A stretch of DNA of 6,151 nucleotides from Nitrospiraceae bacterium (lineage in GTDB: Bacteria > Nitrospirota > Nitrospiria > Nitrospirales > UBA8639), in the NCBI GenBank assembly GCA_003523945.1, contig DOFS01000565.1, positions 1-6,151 of the forward strand. The letters run 5' to 3'. Shown one piece after another: positions 1 to 6,151 of the stretch (its first letter is position 1; every line of letters begins with the position of its first letter). The translations under genes and the position numbers were made by a program. A model generated the notes under the pieces. That model did not search any database. It saw nothing but the letters and a program-made list of their open reading frames with translations, and had not been told where the DNA came from.

Positions 1-892
1 AACTGGCCTTAGGATTATCGTTTTCCGCATAAGGACTGGAGGCTCCAAAACTCGCTGAATTGCAGAATCTCACATTCTCAAACTCGGCCGGACCGCTAAA
101 GACTGCCCCCTCAAACTCCGCGTTCCCATTGAACGTTGCTGACTCAAACCAAGAAATGCCGTCAAACGTCGCCCTTTCAAACCTGGCGTCCCGTCTGAAC
201 GTTGATCTTCCAAAAAGGCCGCCCCTGCGGAACGTGGCATTCTTAAACCTGGCGTTCCCCTGGAACGTCGTATTGTTAAATTCGGCAGCCTCACTGAATG
301 TTGCTTTCTCGAACGCCGCAGTCATGTTAAAGTCCGCTTCTTCAAACGTGATGGAGGTGTTGAACGTCGCCCTCCTAAACATTGCGCCCCCTTTGAAGGT
401 GGCCTTTACAAATCTGACACCACCGCTAAACGTTACCCCATCAAACCCGGCGTTCTGGCTGAATATCGCTTCTTGAAACCCGGTGGTTCTGCTGAATGTT
501 GCCTCCCCAAACTCGGCCTCACCACCGAAGGTGGCCCCACGGAAGCTAGCGCCCCCGCTGAACATCGCTTTGGCAAATGACACTGACGGAAATGTAATAT
601 TGGAAAAATTCTGTTTCGAGGGAAAAACCACACCAGTCAGATCAAGGGTGGAATTCTGTTCCAGGGCGTAGACGTGCCGATGGAGAATCTCTTGTTGAAA
701 AGCTTCCAATTTATCATTATCCCATAATGCTTTTTGAGTCGGTTCGCCATTCTTGTTCGTCATTGGAAAGTGATACGGGCACCAGCTCTGGCCATCAACA
801 GCAATCAAGTTAGCGTCAGGAACTACAAACTGACAGCGTGAATTCAGATCTTCAAACTGGAAGGGACGTTCATCAACAAATGCGCACGGCAT
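1..892 (-). CDS. Pentapeptide-repeat-type protein, 11-residue Phe-centred repeats (C-terminus outside window)
   Basis: I read this frame by hand. It is open from the ATG at 892 to the left edge (297 codons, no stop), so the C-terminus is missing. Residues 1-88 are non-repetitive, with Cys3, Cys20 and the motif SWCPYHFPM (Cys38, His41), followed by a likely helical stretch around 52-80. From about residue 90 to 282 the chain is a run of short repeats with Phe at the centre and usually Ala two residues before it (for example FRGATFGGEAEF), as in Phe-type pentapeptide repeats expected to form a right-handed beta-helix. From Phe111 to Phe282 the Phe spacing alternates 6, 5, 6, 5 without a break, giving an 11-residue unit in about 15 copies. 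No enzyme motif, signal peptide or membrane segment is seen. The function is unknown; such proteins are usually scaffolds or binding proteins. An in-frame TGA at 923-925 and the absence of another ATG, GTG or TTG fix the start. No Shine-Dalgarno is visible. Confidence 0.88.
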   Translation of the reverse strand, partial: MPCAFVDERPFQFEDLNSRCQFVVPDANLIAVDGQSWCPYHFPMTNKNGEPTQKALWDNDKLEAFQQEILHRHVYALEQNSTLDLTGVVFPSKQNFSNITFPSVSFAKAMFSGGASFRGATFGGEAEFGEATFSRTTGFQEAIFSQNAGFDGVTFSGGVRFVKATFKGGAMFRRATFNTSITFEEADFNMTAAFEKATFSEAAEFNNTTFQGNARFKNATFRRGGLFGRSTFRRDARFERATFDGISWFESATFNGNAEFEGAVFSGPAEFENVRFCNSASFGASSPYAENDNPKAS

Positions 893-897
893 GGGGT

Positions 898-903
898 ATA
901 ATA
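898..903 (-). promoter_or_regulatory. -10-like box TATTAT just before the repeat-protein ATG
   Basis: On the minus strand TATTAT (5 of 6 matches to TATAAT) ends five bases before the ATG at 892. A transcript starting at the usual distance would begin at or beside the start codon, which fits the lack of a ribosome binding site. No good -35 box is seen 17 bp upstream. The same bases also read TATAAT on the plus strand (897-902), again without a -35 box. Confidence 0.35.
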
Positions 904-948
904 GCCGATTTGTGCTGAGGGATCACGGTGGTGATGTGGGTCGATGCC

Positions 949-1097
949 GATGCCTGCAGTCAGGCCTTCGGGACGGACGCTCTTGCTCATCTTGCGGGCC
1001 TTGTTTGAGTCCTTCGAGAAACCTCAGGGCAGGCTCCGCGAGTTGGTCCGCTCTCTCTCTGGCGTCCGTCCCATCTGATTTGGCCTGACTGGGCGTC
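949..1097. repeat. Long imperfect inverted repeat / foldback element (~150 nt)
   Basis: Several nested arms pair. 949-954 (GATGCC) pairs with 1092-1097 (GGCGTC, one G-T pair). 957-966 (CAGTCAGGCC) pairs perfectly with 1082-1091 (GGCCTGACTG). 970-980 (GGGACGGACGC) pairs perfectly with 1062-1072 (GCGTCCGTCCC). 994-1000 (GCGGGCC) pairs with 1045-1051 (GGTCCGC, one G-T pair). The tip around 1010-1035 reads TCCTTCGAG-AAAC-CTCAGGGC. From memory, such CCTTCGA..CTCAGG strings recur in intergenic repeats of many proteobacterial and related genomes. Either strand would form a long hairpin when transcribed. It may be an interspersed non-autonomous repeat or a structured RNA; the sequence alone does not separate these. 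Confidence 0.55.
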
Positions 1098-1107
1098 ACT
1101 GGTTTTG

Positions 1108-1133
1108 TCTACTTTTCCCGAAAGAAAAGTAGA
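1108..1133. repeat. Perfect hairpin, 10-bp stem, loop CCGAAA
   Basis: TCTACTTTTC (1108-1117) and GAAAAGTAGA (1124-1133) are exact reverse complements around the loop CCGAAA (1118-1123). It lies 10 bp beyond the long foldback and 5 bp before a second hairpin with the same loop. It could act in transcription ending or RNA stability for the leftward symporter transcript, but no T run follows it on the minus strand. Palindromes of the CTACTTTTC..GAAAAGTAG kind are familiar to me as interspersed intergenic repeats; that is recollection, not a search result. Confidence 0.6.
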
Positions 1134-1138
1134 TCGGC

Positions 1139-1158
1139 TGCCGGGCCGAAACCCGGCA
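1139..1158. repeat. Perfect GC-rich hairpin, 7-bp stem, loop CCGAAA
   Basis: TGCCGGG (1139-1145) and CCCGGCA (1152-1158) are exact reverse complements around CCGAAA (1146-1151), the loop of the neighbouring hairpin. TCGGC at 1134-1138 can instead pair with GCCGA at 1145-1149, so a second, mutually exclusive fold is possible. No T run follows on either strand, so a classical intrinsic terminator is not supported. Confidence 0.55.
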
Positions 1159-1260
1159 TGCGTCAACCCGGAAAAAGGGAGCAAAATCTCACTTTATTCA
1201 CAGGGGGGCATTTCTCTGGCGTAGTTCTAGCAAAAATGGGGTTTGGAGGAGGAGAGAGAA

Positions 1261-2520
1261 TTATCCCTTAGTACCAGAATCCCAGCGATCAATGACTGCG
1301 GCCCCGACGGCATCACCCCAGACATTCACCGTTGTTCGGCAGCGGTCCAGAAACCAATCCACCACTAAGATCAGGGAAATGCCTTCAATTGGCAGGTCCA
1401 CGGCTTTGAGCACAATGACCATCGTCACGAGTCCGGCCTCTGGAATACCTGCAGCGCCTATGGCAGAGAGAGTGGCGGTGAGCAGCACAACAATGGTTTC
1501 CCCTACACCCATTTCAATTCCATAGGTTTGTGCGATAAACATGGCGGCTACCGCTTCATATAGAGCGGTCCCATTCATGTTGATGGTGGCTCCTAAGGGG
1601 ACCACGAAACTTACGACCCGTCGAGAAACCTTCGCTTCCTCAATCAGGCCTTCCATCGTTAGTGGTAGGGTGGCCGAACTGGAACTGGTTGAGAAGGCGG
1701 TCATCAGTGGGGTACTCATGGCTTTGGCATAAGCTGGGACAGAGCGTTGACCGAGAAATCGTAAAGAGAAAGGAAGCGTGACCAAGCCATGAATGGCTAA
1801 GGCAAGGAGCACTGTGCCTACATAGGTTCCTAAGCTTGCCAATTGAGGCCAAAATCCCGTGAACCCCCCGGCTTCCCCTAACCGTCCGGCTAACAAAGCG
1901 CCAATGCCTACTGGGGCGACCCACATGAGGAGGTGGACGATGGCCATCATAGCCTCGTTGATCCCTTCAAAGACCCGAATCACTAAAGCGCCTTTTTCTC
2001 CAATGGTTGTGAGGACGCCACCAAAAATTAAGGCAAAGACGATCAAGGGCAAGATTTGTGTTTCGGCCATGGCCGCGAATAAATTTTTGGGGACTAGGCT
2101 CGTGAGGATGGATTTAAACAAATCACCCAGGGTGGTGGGTTTGTCTTCCATTCGTTCTGACAGGCTTGTGGTCTGTCCAGTTGGTGTATCAGGGCTGGCT
2201 TGTTCGGTGGGTGTTCCAGGGTGAATGACGATGACCAAGATCAAGCCCACCAACACAGCCAGGCCAGTCGTCGTCATGAAAAATAGGATGGTGCGAAGGC
2301 CAATAGACCCGAGTTGCCGCACATCGCCTAAGCTGGCAATGCCGACAATCATCGAGCTCATGACCAAGGGGACGACGAGCGCGAACAAGGCTTGTAAAAA
2401 CAGGTCCCCGATAAAGGCGATGCTTAACCCGATGGATGGAGCAAGTCCACCCAGGAGAATGCCGAGGACAATGCCCGAAAGCATGCCAATGAGCAGATGA
2501 TGCGGGCTGGAGGCTTTCAT
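1261..2520 (-). CDS. Dicarboxylate/amino acid:cation symporter (SLC1/GltPh-like, SDF family)
   Basis: A 419-residue inner-membrane secondary transporter, expected to import an acidic amino acid or C4-dicarboxylate with Na+ or H+. The length matches the family. Hydrophobic segments fill residues 8-100 (first three helices), a polar loop rich in Thr, Pro and Gln spans about 101-130, and further helices follow. Signatures appear in order: the serine-rich hairpin 1 motif STSSSSATLP (277-286), helix 7 INMNGTALYEAV (313-324), hairpin 2 GAAGIPEAGL (355-364), and helix 8 VDWFLDRCRTTVNVWGD (387-403). By alignment to GltPh, Asp392, Arg395, Thr396 and Asn399 match the substrate-binding residues, and Arg395 favours an acidic substrate. 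The serine motif and helix 8 look closer to the EAAT-like branch than to E. coli DctA. The usual NMDGT reads NMNGT here. The ATG at 2520 is the only reasonable start after an in-frame TAG, although its Shine-Dalgarno is weak. It lies 73 bp downstream of gcvP in the same direction. Exact substrate and ion are unknown. Confidence 0.93.
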   Translation of the reverse strand: MKASSPHHLLIGMLSGIVLGILLGGLAPSIGLSIAFIGDLFLQALFALVVPLVMSSMIVGIASLGDVRQLGSIGLRTILFFMTTTGLAVLVGLILVIVIHPGTPTEQASPDTPTGQTTSLSERMEDKPTTLGDLFKSILTSLVPKNLFAAMAETQILPLIVFALIFGGVLTTIGEKGALVIRVFEGINEAMMAIVHLLMWVAPVGIGALLAGRLGEAGGFTGFWPQLASLGTYVGTVLLALAIHGLVTLPFSLRFLGQRSVPAYAKAMSTPLMTAFSTSSSSATLPLTMEGLIEEAKVSRRVVSFVVPLGATINMNGTALYEAVAAMFIAQTYGIEMGVGETIVVLLTATLSAIGAAGIPEAGLVTMVIVLKAVDLPIEGISLILVVDWFLDRCRTTVNVWGDAVGAAVIDRWDSGTKG

Positions 2521-2593
2521 GTGGTTGGACGCTGTTTCCCCATCAAGAATAGGAACGGGCTATCCAATGGTCGATGAAAAGCCTAGAGGAAGT

Positions 2594-5446
2594 CTACGAT
2601 GAATAGGTGTTCATGGGCGGACAGGTACATATCAGATTACGGTCTCCGTAGACATTATCAATTCTTGAAACAGATGGCCAAAATTTATACTGCCGTAACC
2701 AGGGGGCCGGAAATGCCGCGGTTTCCCGGGAATAGGGATGTGGCCAGTCAGATTGCGTGAGGATCTCAATGGTATGAGGAGCATGTTTTAAGGGGTTATT
2801 GTCCCGAGGAAGGCGACCTGCTTCAATTTCGGCAATTTCGTGGCGGATCAGGATGAGCGCGTCGCAATACCGGTCCAATTCTACCTTGGATTCACTCTCG
2901 GTCGGTTCGACCATCAGGGTACCAGGAACCGGCCACGAGATCGTGGGAGCGTGGAACCCAAAATCCATGAGCCGTTTGGCTACATCTTCTACTTCGATGT
3001 CTGCGGATTTCTTGAAAGGTCGAAGATCTAAAATAAATTCGTGAGCCGCCATACCGCTTTTTCCTGTATAGAGCACAGGGTAATATTTGACCAATCGGCT
3101 GGCCATATAGTTCGCATGTAAGATGGCTACTTGCGTGGCTTTGGTGAGTCCTTCATTGCCCATAAGTTTAATGAAAACCCAGGAAATAGGAAGAATATTC
3201 GGGCTGCCATATGGAGCGGCGGCGATAGGACCGATTCCCTTTGATCCTCCCACCTTTAGCAAGGGATGACCTGGCAAAAAAGGAGCCAGGTGGGGTGCGA
3301 CGGCAATGGGACCCATCCCTGGGCCTCCGCCACCGTGGGGGATGCAAAAGGTTTTGTGCAGGTTGAGATGGCACACATCGGCACCGATAGCACCAGGGTG
3401 CACCAGGCCAACCATGGCGTTCATATTGGCGCCATCCAGATAAACTTGGCCTCCATGCGTGTGCACGATTTCACAGACCTTGCGAATGCTTTCTTCGAAA
3501 ACGCCATGGGTGGAAGGGTATGTCACCATCAAGCAGGACAAGGTATCCTGGTAGTGGGCAGACTTCGCTTCTAAATCCTGAATGTCGATGTTTCCATGGT
3601 GATCACAGGCAACAGGAACGACCTTCAACCCCGCAATGACCGCACTGGCAGGGTTTGTCCCGTGCGCGGATACCGGAATGAGGCAGATATTCCGTTCCTT
3701 TTGTCCCCGCTCTTCTTGATAAGCTCGAATGACCATCAATCCGGTATATTCCCCTTGCGAACCGGCGTTGGGTTGAAGTGAAACAGCGGCAAATCCGGTG
3801 ATGTCGGCAAGCCATGCCTCCAATTGTTGAAATAACTTTTGATACCCTTGCACCTGGTCACTGGGGGCAAAGGGGTGTAAACGACTAAATTGAGGCCATG
3901 TCACAGGAACCATCTCCGCTGTGGCATTCAGCTTCATCGTGCATGATCCCAATGGAATCATGGAATGGACGAGCGAGAGGTCTTTAGATTGAAGCCGATA
4001 CATATACCTGAGTAATTCATGTTCGGAATGATAGTCGTGAAAAACAGGATGTGTGAGAAAAGGGGAATGCCGTTGAAAGGTGCTTGGGATAGATGAACCG
4101 AGGTGGTTTGCCAGATCATTCAAGTCAAAGGGAAGCGTTTCATTGTCGGTAAAGAGGGCTAGGAGCTGGCCCACGTCTGTGATGGTGGTTACTTCGTCCA
4201 AGGCGATGCCAAAGGACCCGTCGTCATACTGCCGAAGATTAATCAAATATTGCTGACTTTTGTTGATAATCTGGTCCGGGCTTAAGCGAGGGCACCGGAC
4301 TCGGAGAGTGTCAAAGAAGGCATTGGAGTCGAGTTGACATCCCAAACGACGAAGACCTTCGGCGGTAAGGGAAGTAAGGTGGTGTACTCTGGTGGCGATG
4401 TTCTTTAATCCATCTGGACCATGGTAGACCGCATACATGCCCGCAATATTGGCCAGCAGCACTTGTGCCGTACAAATGTTACTTGTCGCCCGATCGCGTC
4501 GGATATGTTGCTCTCGGGTTTGTAGGGCCAGGCGATAGGCCTTTTGACCGTGTGCATCTTTGGATACTCCCACCACCCGGCCCGGGATCTGTCGTTTGAA
4601 CTCCTCTTTTGTCGCCAGAAATGCCGCATGGGGACCGCCATAGCCAAGCGGCACCCCAAATCGTTGGGAGGATCCCACTGCAATATCCGCCCCCCATTCC
4701 CCTGGTGGTACTAGGAGTGTCAGGGCAAGAAGATCAGTGCTGACGACGACCAGTGCACCGGATTCATGTGCACTGTGGACTAAGGCTTCATAAGAGCGGA
4801 GCGTGCCGTCAGTGGAAGGATAAGAGAGAAGTAGGCCGAAGGTCTCGTTGTCTGAAAAATCCAAAGTGTCGGGGTTGCCAAGAACGATTGTGATATTTAA
4901 CGGTCTGGCTCGTGTTTCCAGGACAGCAATGATTTGAGGGTGACAGTCCTCTGCCACGAAAAATGTTTGTCCTTTCACGGAGCTGAGCGCCCGACACATA
5001 CTCATGGCTTCCGCTGCTGCCGTGGCTTCGTCTAATAGTGAAGCATTGGACAGGGGAAGTGCGGTCAGATCGGCAACCATTGTTTGAAAATTGAGCAAAG
5101 CCTCCAATCGTCCCTGGGCAATTTCTGCTTGATAGGGTGTGTATTGGGTATACCAGGCGGGATTTTCCAGAATGTTCCGTCCAATCACCGGCGGGGTCAG
5201 ACAATCGTAGTAACCCATGCCGAGAAACGATCGATAAATCTGATTTTGCGCGCTCAGGTGGCGGAGGTCCGTGAGGACCTCCTCTTCCGATTGTGCCGGG
5301 GGTAAATTCAAGGACTGGGCTAGACGAATATCCTGTGGAATCGTGGCCTGCACAAGAGCATCCAGGGAAGGTAGCCCGAGAGCTCCCAACATTTCTTGGA
5401 TTTGGCTGTCACTGGATCCGATATGGCGGTGGGCGAACGTGGTCAT
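2594..5446 (-). CDS. gcvP: Glycine dehydrogenase (decarboxylating), P protein of the glycine cleavage system
   Basis: A single-chain P protein of 950 residues (E. coli GcvP has about 957). It is a cytoplasmic PLP enzyme that decarboxylates glycine and passes the aminomethyl group to lipoyl-GcvH. The N-terminal half opens with TFAHRHIG and carries family blocks such as [13 protein letters not shown] and [11 protein letters not shown]; the C-terminal half has [18 protein letters not shown] and [10 protein letters not shown]. The PLP lysine is Lys698 in [18 protein letters not shown], and the chain ends with the conserved [17 protein letters not shown]. No frameshift or missing block is seen. 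An upstream GTG at 5456-5458 would add MYPD, but that codon lies inside GAGGTG, a good Shine-Dalgarno 9 nt before the ATG at 5446, so the ATG is preferred. gcvT and gcvH are not adjacent, so they must lie elsewhere for the system to work. The symporter gene follows after 73 bp. I saw no glycine riboswitch signature in the upstream region. Confidence 0.98.
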   Translation of the reverse strand: MTTFAHRHIGSSDSQIQEMLGALGLPSLDALVQATIPQDIRLAQSLNLPPAQSEEEVLTDLRHLSAQNQIYRSFLGMGYYDCLTPPVIGRNILENPAWYTQYTPYQAEIAQGRLEALLNFQTMVADLTALPLSNASLLDEATAAAEAMSMCRALSSVKGQTFFVAEDCHPQIIAVLETRARPLNITIVLGNPDTLDFSDNETFGLLLSYPSTDGTLRSYEALVHSAHESGALVVVSTDLLALTLLVPPGEWGADIAVGSSQRFGVPLGYGGPHAAFLATKEEFKRQIPGRVVGVSKDAHGQKAYRLALQTREQHIRRDRATSNICTAQVLLANIAGMYAVYHGPDGLKNIATRVHHLTSLTAEGLRRLGCQLDSNAFFDTLRVRCPRLSPDQIINKSQQYLINLRQYDDGSFGIALDEVTTITDVGQLLALFTDNETLPFDLNDLANHLGSSIPSTFQRHSPFLTHPVFHDYHSEHELLRYMYRLQSKDLSLVHSMIPLGSCTMKLNATAEMVPVTWPQFSRLHPFAPSDQVQGYQKLFQQLEAWLADITGFAAVSLQPNAGSQGEYTGLMVIRAYQEERGQKERNICLIPVSAHGTNPASAVIAGLKVVPVACDHHGNIDIQDLEAKSAHYQDTLSCLMVTYPSTHGVFEESIRKVCEIVHTHGGQVYLDGANMNAMVGLVHPGAIGADVCHLNLHKTFCIPHGGGGPGMGPIAVAPHLAPFLPGHPLLKVGGSKGIGPIAAAPYGSPNILPISWVFIKLMGNEGLTKATQVAILHANYMASRLVKYYPVLYTGKSGMAAHEFILDLRPFKKSADIEVEDVAKRLMDFGFHAPTISWPVPGTLMVEPTESESKVELDRYCDALILIRHEIAEIEAGRLPRDNNPLKHAPHTIEILTQSDWPHPYSRETAAFPAPWLRQYKFWPSVSRIDNVYGDRNLICTCPPMNTYSS

Positions 5447-5455
5447 GTCAGGATA

Positions 5456-5461
5456 CACCTC
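5456..5461 (-). promoter_or_regulatory. gcvP ribosome binding site GAGGTG
   Basis: GAGGTG on the minus strand lies 9 nt before the ATG at 5446. It contains the competing GTG start codon, which is the main argument for the shorter reading of the protein. Confidence 0.6.
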
Positions 5462-5616
5462 ATGTGATGTAAAGGTTATCTATGAATCCGAAAAAGTAAT
5501 CCTGTGGGCCCTATTGCGGATAATGGCGGGTTCTTGTCGGGAGCAAATGGTGACGGATTTCGAGTCGTACCCGAAGGAAATATGGCTGACAAATGTGTCT
5601 CACAAGGATAGAGGAA

Positions 5617-5630
5617 ATTGATGGGTCAAT
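5617..5630. promoter_or_regulatory. Inverted repeat ATTGA-N4-TCAAT next to TATAAT, possible operator
   Basis: A perfect 5-bp dyad with a 4-bp spacer shares its last base with a TATAAT hexamer (5630-5635, plus strand). This would be a natural place for a repressor to block a rightward promoter, but short AT-rich dyads are common by chance and no -35 box is evident. Confidence 0.2.
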
Positions 5631-5872
5631 ATAATCCAACACTATCATGTTTGTGGTGATTCCGCAAAATTTGCCTGCTCGCAAACTGATGTAAGCTAGT
5701 CAGGGATTGAAGCATTAACACAACTGTATTGAGGGATACTCAGATAGGACATGCCGAACATCCCACGTATTTCATGAATTGGCTGCCACAGGAATGCGCT
5801 TAAATGAACGAGTTGCGGATCTTTGTGCTGTTACGGTAGAGAAAAAGTAGGAATTTGTACCATATATTTCTC

Positions 5873-5877
5873 GGAGG
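5873..5877 (+). promoter_or_regulatory. Ribosome binding site GGAGG of the amidohydrolase gene
   Basis: GGAGG within TCGGAGGGGGG lies 8 nt before the ATG at 5886. This is a strong Shine-Dalgarno match and supports that start. Confidence 0.75.
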
Positions 5878-5885
5878 GGGGTGCG

Positions 5886-6151
5886 ATGATTGTTCTCTCG
5901 AATATACGCAAGCTTTACGATGGGACGTCCGCAACATCCAGGTCCATTCACGAACAGGTTGATGTGTGGGTAGATGATGGAATCATCAAGGGGGTCTTTC
6001 CTCATAACCCGGTTTACCCGCAAGGACCTGATGTTCAGCGGATTGATTCCTCTGCCTATACGGTGACCCCTGGACTTATCGACTGCCATGGGCATGTGAC
6101 CATTTGGGGGGTGGGAAATGCTGAACTGGACCGAATGAATTCCCCGGAGGC
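5886..6151 (+). CDS. Metal-dependent amidohydrolase family protein (N-terminal part only)
   Basis: Only the first 88 codons are present; the frame is open at the right edge. The start has the shape of the amidohydrolase superfamily: a small beta-rich segment with KLYDGT (residues 9-14) and VDVWVDDGIIKGVFP (25-39), then TVTPGLIDCHGHV (59-71), which leads into the metal-binding barrel. His68 and His70 form the HxH pair that normally holds catalytic metal ions. The following ELDRMNSPEA resembles the segment after this motif in the imidazolonepropionase/prolidase-like group. Members hydrolyse C-N bonds in cyclic amides, dipeptides or related compounds, and the substrate cannot be told from this fragment. 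It is transcribed away from gcvP, so it is not part of that operon. The strong ribosome binding site fixes the start. Confidence 0.87.
   Translation, partial: MIVLSNIRKLYDGTSATSRSIHEQVDVWVDDGIIKGVFPHNPVYPQGPDVQRIDSSAYTVTPGLIDCHGHVTIWGVGNAELDRMNSPE

Larger units (their letters stand above)
893..1260. other. Intergenic region rich in inverted repeats, no convincing gene
   Basis: This 368-bp gap separates the symporter stop from the repeat-protein start. Short open frames here on both strands cross the palindromes, resemble no family I know and lack ribosome binding sites. The gap holds a long foldback (949-1097) and two compact hairpins (1108-1158), listed separately. A purine tract of GGAGGAGGAGAGAGAA type lies at about 1245-1260, directly after the symporter stop, and reads as a pyrimidine run in that gene's transcript. 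Between 1159 and 1244 nothing stands out. No hairpin followed by a T run, as in a classical intrinsic terminator, is present on the minus strand. Confidence 0.6.
5447..5885. other. Divergent intergenic region between gcvP and the amidohydrolase
   Basis: This 439-bp gap must hold both promoters. Possible signals are all weak. For gcvP, TTGTCA (5587-5592, minus) stands 17 bp before TACGAC (5564-5569). On the plus strand there is an exact TATAAT (5630-5635) without a matching -35. A 14-bp inverted repeat ATTGA-TGGG-TCAAT lies at 5617-5630, and three GCAAA/TTTGC half-sites lie at 5664-5685. A frame at 5719-5850 ends as MRLNERVADLCAVTVEKK, but it lacks a spaced Shine-Dalgarno and resembles nothing I know. 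I see no tRNA, riboswitch or other gene. Confidence 0.5.

Noticed and set aside
60..476. Plus-strand open frame of 138 codons with a periodic Asn/Ala/Leu-rich translation
   Set aside because: It is the mirror of the repeat-coding minus strand. Its periodicity comes from the 33-bp DNA repeat, and the minus frame gives the recognisable Phe-centred repeats.
70..633. Minus-strand Arg-rich frames at 70-294 and 433-633
   Set aside because: Out-of-frame readings inside the repeat-protein gene; their low-complexity RR/TPGL pattern reflects the DNA repeat.
1108..1158. Classical rho-independent terminator for the symporter gene
   Set aside because: The hairpins are strong, but no T run follows them on the minus strand and they lie more than 100 bp past the stop codon.
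891..1184. Short frames on both strands in the palindromic gap (891-1088 plus, 987-1184 minus)
   Set aside because: No ribosome binding sites or family resemblance, and they run across the inverted-repeat arms.
5271..5621. Plus-strand frame of 116 codons running from inside gcvP into the divergent gap
   Set aside because: Its first half is antisense to the conserved gcvP N-terminus, and the rest has no recognisable features.
5719..5850. Small plus-strand frame ending MRLNERVADLCAVTVEKK
   Set aside because: The only ATG has AGGA directly against it with no spacing, and the peptide is 18 residues long, so the coding case is too weak.
5447..5885. Glycine riboswitch upstream of gcvP
   Set aside because: I looked for the conserved glycine aptamer core on the minus strand and saw none. 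A covariance-model search of this region would settle it.
5772..6095. Minus-strand frame of 107 codons
   Set aside because: It is antisense to the amidohydrolase start, which has a strong ribosome binding site and a clear PGLIDCHGH motif.

Overview
This 6.15 kb window comes from a bacterial chromosome of roughly mid G+C content. It carries two complete genes and two genes cut by the window edges. The gene set alone does not fix the organism. The single-chain glycine decarboxylase, the transporter type and the palindrome-rich intergenic sequence suggest a free-living Gram-negative bacterium. Nitrospirota is a hunch from overall sequence style, not something I can demonstrate.

Layout, left to right. 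Positions 1-892 (minus strand) hold a pentapeptide-repeat-type protein whose C-terminus lies beyond the left edge. It has a short Cys/His-containing N-terminal region, then a very regular Phe-centred repeat of 11 residues. Positions 893-1260 hold no convincing gene but are rich in inverted repeats: a ~150-nt imperfect foldback at 949-1097, then two tight hairpins at 1108-1133 and 1139-1158 with the same six-base loop. Positions 1261-2520 (minus) encode a full-length dicarboxylate/amino acid:cation symporter of the SLC1/GltPh-like family. Positions 2594-5446 (minus) encode a full-length single-chain glycine dehydrogenase, GcvP, the P protein of the glycine cleavage system. Positions 5447-5885 are a long divergent intergenic region. 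From 5886 (plus) a metal-dependent amidohydrolase begins and runs off the right edge.

gcvP and the symporter are co-oriented, 73 bp apart, with no obvious terminator between them, so they may share a transcript. The other glycine cleavage genes (gcvT, gcvH) are not in the window. A link between amino-acid uptake and glycine breakdown is possible but rests only on adjacency. The pentapeptide gene is probably an independent unit: it is separated by the hairpin-rich region and has its own -10-like box immediately before its ATG.

No RNA genes, CRISPR arrays, insertion sequences or recognisable multi-gene defence systems were found. The least ordinary parts are the 11-residue repeat protein, its apparently leaderless start, and the palindromic intergenic block.
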